A stretch of 64,000 bases of DNA from Stomoxys calcitrans (Eukaryota > Arthropoda > Insecta > Diptera > Muscidae): positions 37,539,474-37,603,473 of the forward strand of contig NC_081553.1 of NCBI RefSeq assembly GCF_963082655.1, read 5' to 3'. The notes beneath the pieces are model-generated. The model saw only the letters and a list, made by a program, of their open reading frames with translations, was not told the origin of the DNA and did not search any database. The translations under genes and the position numbers were made by a program. This document shows, one piece after another, positions 60,390-64,000 of this stretch (the first letter of the stretch is position 1; every line of letters begins with the position of its first letter).

Positions 60390-61055
60390 GGCTTAAATAG
60401 TTCAGCCGTCAACCCATCGGCTGCTGCTGCCTTGTTCTTTAGCCGGCAGCATATATTATACATCATCATCAGTCATTGGTTCCGCGTAGGGATCTAAAGC
60501 CAGAAGAAAATGTCGATTTGTGAACTATGCAAAAATAGACAAATTTCAATTTATAAAAATCCCTTAGTTATATAAAATTTTTTAGATTTAAGATTTCAAG
60601 TGTTATTGCAAATCACAGTCCCAAATTTTAGTAAAATCGTTTATACCAGGGGCCGAATTACCGCATACATGATCGAGTGCACTTACGTATCGAATAAAAT
60701 TTCATCTAGTATATAATGTCCAAGTTTTCATAAATAATGCTCGATTTAAACATTCTCGTTCAATAAAGAGATACATAATTCACAATAGAGATTTCGGACG
60801 ATTGTACTTGTTCACGTATGCGGTCATTCGACACCAGGTTTTAAGATATAATTTTTCACTACTTTAAACATGCTAGGTTAATAGGAGCACTACCTTAAAC
60901 CAGGGTGCACTGAATTGCACCATGACTTTAAAGCATAGATGGGAAACAACACTACCTCGCATAAATCCCTTTCCCGTGGGCCTTCGTTCCGTCGGCACAT
61001 TGTTGTTATCTTACACTTAGATGATTGCTTTGAATTTACTGTGCCATATACAAAC
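60390..61055. other. No recognised gene
   Basis: AT-rich, short frames only. Ends at the SINE copy that begins near 61060. Confidence 0.35.
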
Positions 61056-61059
61056 AAAA

Positions 61060-61365
61060 ATGCAAATTTTGCCCATGAAAAATCCACAAAGGAACAGGGG
61101 CAAACTTCTCACATATCAGTGAGTGCAGTCCGATTCCAGTTTAAGCTCAATGATAAATGTCCTTCCTTTTTATAGCCGAGTCCGAATGGCATGCCATTCG
61201 ATACCTCTTTAGAGAGAAGTTTTTTCATGGCATAGTACCGCAGAAACGTTGCCAGCATTAGGAGGACCAAAACAATGCGTAAATTTTTTCCTTATGGTCA
61301 CGCCGGGATTCGAAGCCAGGTGTTCAGCGTTATAGGCGGACATGCTAACCTCTGCAATACCTTAT
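61060..61365 (-). repeat. tRNA-derived SINE, full length, diverged (copy 9)
   Basis: Tail 'ttgcccatgaaaaatccaca' at 61065, a mutated B box ('gggattcgaagcc' complement) near 61310, and an A box altered by an 'aat' replacement near 61355. Older than copies 5 and 6 by its changes. Confidence 0.85.
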
Positions 61366-61382
61366 ACAAACACTTTCCCATG

Positions 61383-61470
61383 CCAGCCGTTTATATGTAC
61401 CGGATCGACCCTATGGAGTTCTTCGTTGGCTAGGGCTGCCACGACAGTGTGCAAACACCAACAACAATTT
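61383..61470 (-). repeat. 117-bp GTT-headed repeat, reverse, partial
   Basis: Complement of 'ggtcgatccggtacatataa' and 'ccaacgaagaactcc', with trailing '(caa)' text at 61455-61470. Confidence 0.65.
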
Positions 61471-61733
61471 ATTATTTCCAACTGTTGTGTGCCCATCACT
61501 GATTTAAAGCTGCATAAAGTTTCGTGAATAGCGGTATAAATACCGGCATTCACATGTTCTTATTAACCGGTATTGGGAATTGTAAATATTTACAGCTTTT
61601 GTGAAGAGGTTTGTTTGAAATATTCAAACAGAGCAGACGTGTTTCCTTGACACAAATAATAAATAAAAAAAATATTAAAACTAAAAATTGAATTTTCTTT
61701 GAAATAAAAATTTAAATTTGTGGATTTTGAATT

Positions 61734-63362
61734 TTGGAAATGAATTTGGACCAACTAGGCATGGACGTTTGCGATCCTGCCGAGAATATACCCCCTGATA
61801 AAAACAGCCATAAAAGCAATTGTAAGTCAGCCATTGGAAAACTTTTGCATGAAGCCTGCTTTAGTGGACATGGACATGGATATGGCTCGCAAAATTCTGG
61901 ATGTTTGGATCAAGACATTACTCCTTCGACGTCTGCATCATCATCCTCTAAATGCAATAAAGGAATGTCTGCTAATTTGGTAATGAATGTTGAAAAATTG
62001 CCTTCAATTGACATTAAAAAATTGACAAAAACAAACGCAACGCAAGTCAATACATCAAGACCTTTACCATCCAACATTGAGAGCAATATGGATCACAACG
62101 AGTTTACCCCCTCTGACAAAGAAGGTTTTCAAATGGTGCAAAAGAAACGGAAAATATCTGGTGATACTAACTTGCGTAAGATAGATTTAAGCAATTCTGT
62201 TCTTAGTGTTTCAAATAATGCATCTGGCCAATCGCAGGATTCTTCCAATAGATTTGCAATATTAGGAGATTTAGATATTAAAACTAACAACACTTATCAT
62301 AAGAAAATTCCAGCACAAGAGGCTTTAGTTGTAGAAAAATCTGTCGGAAACAGGAAGTCTTTCTGCCCTCCTATTTTTCTTTTTGGTGTTGATATGAATA
62401 ATTTAATTAAAGATTTAAAGGTTAGGCAAATTGTATTTAAGATTGTCAACAAGAGCAGACACAAGAGTAAACTTTATTTGCAAGACCCAAAAATACACAC
62501 TGAGCTAATGTGCCTTCTACATGAAAAGAAATTAGATTCATACTCTTATACACCAAAGGAGTTAAAACGACAAACCATTGTTTTGCGTGGCCTTTTGTTT
62601 GACACAGCAATAGAGGATATTAAGTCAGAAATAGATATGTTAGTCCCTGATACAGTGCATAGTGTCTCTAAATTTTCCACTTCATACTCCAAGAAAAACA
62701 ATATTGACACAGGTCTTTTTTTGCTAACACTGCATCCTGGTAAATCCGTATCTGAGTTGAAGGCGCAAAGATATATTTTGCATCAAAGGGTGTCTTGGGA
62801 ATTACCGAAGAAAAATATGAGGGATGTTCAATGCTGGAGATGCCAACAATGGGGGCATATGTCCCAAAATTGCAACAGGGATTTTGCGTGCGTAAAGTGC
62901 GGTCAAAACCATGCACAAGGTGAGTGTAAATTTGTGCAGGGCGATGGAAATTTACCATTTTGCATCAATTGTGGAAATAGCGGCCATCCCTCGAGTTTTA
63001 GAGGTTGCCCTGAGTATAAAAAATATGTTGAGCTTAAGAAGAGAGCTAGATCAGTTGCCCTAGAGAGAAAAGAGAAGGCAAAAAACAATGTTTTTAGTGC
63101 TTTAAACTCTTTTACTCAACCGAATGTATCTTATTCCGATGCGTCCCGTAACGGTACTTCTAGTTACACTCAACCCTCAACGAAACCGAAAATCATTGAA
63201 GAATTTTTGAAAATTGCTAAAGAACTTTGCCCTCCTAAAGTGATTTCGCTGGAAGACAAAATTGCCAATTTTATAAGGGAGTTTCAAACCATTTCAAAGG
63301 AAGAGGCGATACAGCGATGTATAGGCCTCTTACGCGAAGTAAACCAAGTCTATGGTCCATAA
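61734..63362 (+). CDS. LINE ORF1, gag-like nucleic-acid-binding protein, 542 aa
   Basis: ORF1 product of a jockey/X-type retrotransposon. It binds element RNA to form the transposition particle. No breaks are present. The N-terminal ~200 residues are Ser/Asn/Lys-rich and disordered-looking. A PRE_C2HC-like region follows at about 220-370 (KLYLQDPKIHTELMCLL, RQTIVLRGLLFDTAIEDIKS). Three zinc knuckles come next: CWRCQQWGHMSQNC, CVKCGQNHAQGEC and CINCGNSGHPSSFRGC (about residues 365-430). A basic stretch ELKKRARSVALERKEKAK comes after. The start ATG at 61740 (MNLDQLG) or two codons before (61734, MEMNLDQLG) is equally possible. The stop TAA 63360 overlaps the ORF2 start. Confidence 0.92.
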   Translation: MEMNLDQLGMDVCDPAENIPPDKNSHKSNCKSAIGKLLHEACFSGHGHGYGSQNSGCLDQDITPSTSASSSSKCNKGMSANLVMNVEKLPSIDIKKLTKTNATQVNTSRPLPSNIESNMDHNEFTPSDKEGFQMVQKKRKISGDTNLRKIDLSNSVLSVSNNASGQSQDSSNRFAILGDLDIKTNNTYHKKIPAQEALVVEKSVGNRKSFCPPIFLFGVDMNNLIKDLKVRQIVFKIVNKSRHKSKLYLQDPKIHTELMCLLHEKKLDSYSYTPKELKRQTIVLRGLLFDTAIEDIKSEIDMLVPDTVHSVSKFSTSYSKKNNIDTGLFLLTLHPGKSVSELKAQRYILHQRVSWELPKKNMRDVQCWRCQQWGHMSQNCNRDFACVKCGQNHAQGECKFVQGDGNLPFCINCGNSGHPSSFRGCPEYKKYVELKKRARSVALERKEKAKNNVFSALNSFTQPNVSYSDASRNGTSSYTQPSTKPKIIEEFLKIAKELCPPKVISLEDKIANFIREFQTISKEEAIQRCIGLLREVNQVYGP

Positions 63363-64000
63363 TGTTCTGGATCTTATTACATTTAATGTCAGGTCACTCA
63401 TTGAATATGGCCGTAGATTTGAATTACACAGTTTAATGAAAAAGTTTGATATTGACATTGCTTTCCTTCAGGAAACTCATTTGAGAGCTGGAGGTAATAT
63501 TAGTTTTGAAGGCTGTCACTTTCTAAGGGATAACAGCGCACAAGGTGTGGCCATACTACTTAAGAAACATTTTAAATTCAGAAAAGAAGTCATCTTAGGG
63601 TTTCTCTTCTCTAATTTATTTATTTCTATTGATGTTTCTATTAATGGCGTTCTTAGGAAAATTTTGTTAGGCTCAGTTTATATTCCTGGCAATTCAAGCC
63701 AATCGCAAATTTTAAGTTCTCTGTCTTCTTTAGGTAATTATTCTGGGGGATTTGATTTCACATTTATAGGTGGTGATTTCAATGCTAGACATATTTCATG
63801 GGGTGATTCTATGAATAATTCAAATGGAAACTGTTTTTATGACTTCCTTCAAGTAAATCCCCACTTTTTTACCAACGTTTCCAAATGGTTCATCTTACTT
63901 GGATCATTTTCTCTTTTGTTCTAACACATCTGACCTGCCAAATCCTGTTTGTTCGACCTCATGTTTACCCAGTTTTTCAGATCACTACCCTCTCAAACTT
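63352..64000 (+). CDS. LINE ORF2, APE-type endonuclease part (partial, one frame break)
   Basis: Start of the endonuclease/reverse-transcriptase polyprotein. It opens with ATG at 63352, 11 bp inside ORF1, in the +1 frame. Endonuclease blocks are ITFNVRSLIEYGRRFEL, DIAFLQETHL (the catalytic Glu region), GSVYIPG, and FIGGDFNARHISWGD. In the annotated frame it stops at 63924, but the +1 frame continues with a SDHYPL block (the conserved His) to the window end. The switch is at or near a T6 run at 63865-63870. That points to a single-base insertion, or a base-call error there. The reverse transcriptase lies beyond the window. Confidence 0.88.

Larger units (their letters stand above)
61600..64000 (+). 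mobile_element. X-element/jockey-type LINE, 5' part (continues past window)
   Basis: A two-ORF non-LTR retrotransposon with ORF1 complete and ORF2 running off the window end. ORF1 ends and ORF2 begins within the overlapping text TATGGTCCATAATG (63351-63364). The true 5' end is not defined; the region from about 61540 may be its 5' UTR. It appears younger than the LINE debris elsewhere, as ORF1 has no break. Confidence 0.85.

Overview
This is eukaryotic nuclear DNA from a repeat-rich insect. The spliced genes with GT-AG introns are closest in feel to Drosophila. The repeats (SINEs with tRNA-type A/B boxes, mini-me/DINE-like elements with (TA)n and (GTCY)n blocks, mariner and Tc1 transposons, jockey/X-type LINEs) suggest a higher fly, most likely a calyptrate such as a muscid. 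That species-level guess rests on memory of such repeats, not on a search.

Five host genes can be supported. (1) The B subunit of DNA polymerase alpha lies on + with four visible 3' exons (8187-11506); its N-terminal exons are outside the window or unrecognised. (2) Dipeptidyl peptidase III lies on - as three exons (18711 to 11772), complete at 723 codons and convergent with gene 1. Its 4.7 kb first intron holds a 3 kb, 21-bp minisatellite. (3) A three-zinc-finger, Ser/Lys-rich protein lies on + (33222-36009, three exons, 832 aa). (4) Mediator subunit MED6 lies on - (39830 to 36361, four exons, 259 aa), convergent with gene 3. (5) A NAA80-type GNAT acetyltransferase lies on + (main exon 49929-50432), with its start codon possibly on a separate exon ending at 43014. 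Exon joins were checked by reading frame across each junction.

Layout: 1-2250 is SINE, a 155-bp repeat and an (AGTAG)n satellite. 2260-4110 is unique DNA. 4120-8040 is a mini-me-like array, MITEs and SINEs. 8187-18711 is the polymerase/DPPIII pair, with introns full of repeats. 19727-23545 is a hairpin and a dead jockey-like LINE. 23800-27410 is a mini-me-like element split by an apparently intact Tc1 transposon. 27500-33200 is mixed repeats, including a mariner relic and a TTAA-flanked MITE. 33222-39830 is the zinc-finger/MED6 pair. 40300-50432 is the acetyltransferase locus with repeats in its upstream/intron DNA. 50433-61600 is nearly all repeats: a 300-bp SINE-related tandem array, and a G-rich element family. 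61734 to the window end is a young LINE with intact ORF1 and a nearly intact ORF2.

I found no operon, CRISPR array, defence island or clear new protein system. The notable content is transposon biology: an intact Tc1 element with IR/DR ends, two near-identical MITEs with perfect 9-bp target duplications, a mariner MITE family with a parental relic and a filled/empty site pair, a coding-like 21-bp minisatellite with higher-order structure, and several SINE families.
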